A stretch of 64,000 bases of DNA from JAZKDW01 sp040387375 (lineage in GTDB: Bacteria; Pseudomonadota; Gammaproteobacteria; Burkholderiales; Burkholderiaceae_D): assembly GCA_040387375.1 (NCBI GenBank), contig JAZKDW010000033.1, positions 1-64,000 of the forward strand. The letters are read 5' to 3'. The notes beneath the pieces were generated by a model. The model was not told where the DNA came from. It saw only the letters and a program-made list of their open reading frames with translations, and searched no databases. Positions 62,342-64,000 of this stretch are shown here, piece after piece. Positions within the stretch are counted from its first letter, which is position 1. Each line of letters opens with the position of its first letter. The translations under genes and the position numbers were made by a program.

Positions 62342-64000
62342 TTAACGCTGCATCGATTCCCACACTTTTTGCAGCCGCTTGGCCGATACCGGCATCGGCG
62401 TGCGCAGCTCCTGCGCAAACAGCGACACCCGCAACTCTTCCAGCAGCCAGCGGAATTCATTCATCTTCGGGTCGGCATTCTTGCGTTCTTTTTGCGCCCG
62501 TTGCCACGGCGCGGCAACCTGCGCCCATTCGGCCATCAGCCGCACATCGCGGGTCGGATCGGCGCGCAATTTTTCAAGGCGCACGTTGATGGCTTTCAGA
62601 TAGCGCGGGAAGTGCGTCAGCTGCGCATAGTCATTGTCGGCAATAAAACGCTTGCCCACCAGTGACTGCAATTGAGACTGGATATCGGCAACCGCCGCCG
62701 CATGCGCCTTGGCGCCTTGCAGCTTCTTTGGCAAGGCGTGATATTCCACCAGGATCTGGCTGCCCAGCCGGGCGATTTCATTCACCAGCAAACCCAGCCG
62801 CGATTTGCCGGCTTCCTTGCGTGTATTAAATTCCTCCGCATTTTTCGGCAGCGGTTCTTGCAGGCAAGCCCGCTCCAGCCCTGCCTCGATGATCTGGTCG
62901 CGCAATTCTTCCTGCGAGCCCAGCGACATGAATTGCATGCCCATCTGCTGCAGGCCCGGGATATTTTTTTCCAGGTATTTGAGCTGTTCCTTCAACTGCA
63001 GCGCGAACAGGCGGCGCAAGCCGATGTGATGGATGCGCGCCGCTTCGGCCGGATCATCGAATACTTCCAGGTCGCAGTGTGTTTTCCTGTCGACCAGCGC
63101 AGGAAAGCCGGTCAGCGTTTGCCGCCCTTGCTGGATTTCCAGCAGCTCGGGCAATTCGCCGAAGGACCAGCTGGTCAGGTTCTGATATTCGCTGACGACG
63201 TTGGCCTTGGCCTCGGATGCCTGCGGCGCCGGGCCGGACTGCCGCTGCGGCGCGGATGGCTGTTCGCCGCCGGTGATGACCGTCTGCTCTGCCAAGCGCT
63301 GGAAACTCTCGCGCGCCTGTCCGCCGAATTCGGATTGCAAGGCGCCGAGATTGCGCCCCATCTCCAGCTGCCGCCCATGCTCATCGATGATCTTGAAATT
63401 CATGAAGTGATGCGCGGGCAAGGTCTCGACCTTGAAATCCGTGCTGCGCGTCGCGATGCCGGTTTGCTCGCGCACGTCGGCGATGATGGCATCGAGCAGA
63501 TTGCCTTTGCCGAATGCCTTGCGCGCATGGATGCGATCGCAAAATCCGGCCGCGTAGTCCGGCAGTGGCACGCAGTGGCGGCGCAATTTCTGCGGCAGCG
63601 ATTTCAGCAGCAGGTGCACCTTCTCCTTCAGCATGCCGGGCACCAGCCATTCGCAGCGGCCGGCCGCCACCTGGTTCAGCGAATACAGCGGCACCGTCAG
63701 CGTGACACCGTCGCGCGCCGTGCCGGGTTCGAAATGATAGGACAGCCCCATGTCGACGCCGGCCACCAGCATCACTTTCGGAAACAGGTCGGTGGTGACG
63801 CCGGCGGCTTCATGCCGCATCAGGTCGTCGCGATTCAGATAGAGCAGCTTCGCATTTTTCGCGCTGGCGTCCTTGATCCACTTTTCAAACGCAATGCCGT
63901 TGTGGATGTCCTGCGGTATCTCCTGGTCGTAAAACGCGGCGATCAGTTCTTCATCGACCAGCACGTCAAGCCGGCGCGACTTGTGTTCGAGATTTTCGAT
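62342..64000 (-). CDS. hrpA: ATP-dependent RNA helicase HrpA, C-terminal part (runs off the window)
   Basis: The frame is open to the last base of the window, so at least 552 residues of the C-terminal part are present and the DEAH helicase motor lies beyond. The sequence FYDQEIPQDIHNGIAFEKWIKDASAKN and LLYLNRDDLMRHEAA is that of the HrpA DUF3418 C-terminal region. So is HCVPLPDYAAGFCDRI. The stop at 62342 is followed by the dRS3-like repeat. No frameshift is seen in the visible part. Confidence 0.88.
   Translation of the reverse strand: MENLEHKSRRLDVLVDEELIAAFYDQEIPQDIHNGIAFEKWIKDASAKNAKLLYLNRDDLMRHEAAGVTTDLFPKVMLVAGVDMGLSYHFEPGTARDGVTLTVPLYSLNQVAAGRCEWLVPGMLKEKVHLLLKSLPQKLRRHCVPLPDYAAGFCDRIHARKAFGKGNLLDAIIADVREQTGIATRSTDFKVETLPAHHFMNFKIIDEHGRQLEMGRNLGALQSEFGGQARESFQRLAEQTVITGGEQPSAPQRQSGPAPQASEAKANVVSEYQNLTSWSFGELPELLEIQQGRQTLTGFPALVDRKTHCDLEVFDDPAEAARIHHIGLRRLFALQLKEQLKYLEKNIPGLQQMGMQFMSLGSQEELRDQIIEAGLERACLQEPLPKNAEEFNTRKEAGKSRLGLLVNEIARLGSQILVEYHALPKKLQGAKAHAAAVADIQSQLQSLVGKRFIADNDYAQLTHFPRYLKAINVRLEKLRADPTRDVRLMAEWAQVAAPWQRAQKERKNADPKMNEFRWLLEELRVSLFAQELRTPMPVSAKRLQKVWESMQR

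Overview
The window looks like a chromosomal segment of a GC-rich betaproteobacterium, most likely Burkholderiales and probably Oxalobacteraceae. The evidence is the gene repertoire (Bug/TctC solute-binding proteins, a 324-residue-type ThyA, a YejABEF importer, FabI with E. coli numbering, and an HrpA helicase with the long C-terminal domain) and the codon use. The genus is inferred and was not tested. No rRNA, tRNA, CRISPR array, phage or complete insertion sequence was seen.

Layout. 190-5687 (-) is a yejABEF-type peptide importer. 5986-8503 (+) holds fabI and a DEAD-box helicase. 8856-12529 is a selenoneine cluster: senA on the minus strand, then senB, senC and a small Cys-rich gene on the plus strand. 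12540-14644 is leuA behind a Leu-codon attenuator. 14677-23986 (-) is an eleven-gene meta-cleavage operon for an unknown aromatic acid: acyl-CoA ligase, Bug protein, LigA and LigB homologues, Rieske ferredoxin, dioxygenase alpha and beta, dihydrodiol dehydrogenase, hydrolase, hydratase and aldolase. A TetR gene and a nitronate-monooxygenase-family gene follow, and two matching palindromes tie this region together. 26807-29174 (-) is the ergothioneine pair egtD-egtB. EgtD makes hercynine, which is also the substrate of SenA, so the two thiol/selenol pathways are linked within 20 kb.

29236-30896 (-) holds a TlpA-like thioredoxin and a Tat-exported transglutaminase-like protein. 31079-37177 (+) holds an ABC transporter with an AttH-type lipocalin and an MsbA-like exporter. 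37183-48194 (-) is a hydroxy-acid catabolic operon with its own TctABC uptake system, an MR/MLE dehydratase, a D-2-hydroxyacid dehydrogenase, a benzoylformate-decarboxylase-like enzyme, an Fe-alcohol dehydrogenase/maleylacetate reductase, and a flavin oxidoreductase fused to a GlcG/HbpS domain. A divergent LysR gene follows. 49255-56358 mixes c-di-GMP enzymes, thyA and folA. 56569-59442 holds an Orn/Lys/Arg decarboxylase and dcd. 59536-61824 is a decaying tungsten aldehyde oxidoreductase cluster in which only the last ~120 codons of the catalytic subunit remain. The window ends inside hrpA.

Non-coding structure is unusually rich. It includes a three-copy repeat whose two palindromic stems differ between copies while the linkers are conserved, a leuA leader with two Leu-rich ORFs and mutually exclusive hairpins, a palindrome laid over the helicase promoter, and several MITE-like inverted-repeat elements.
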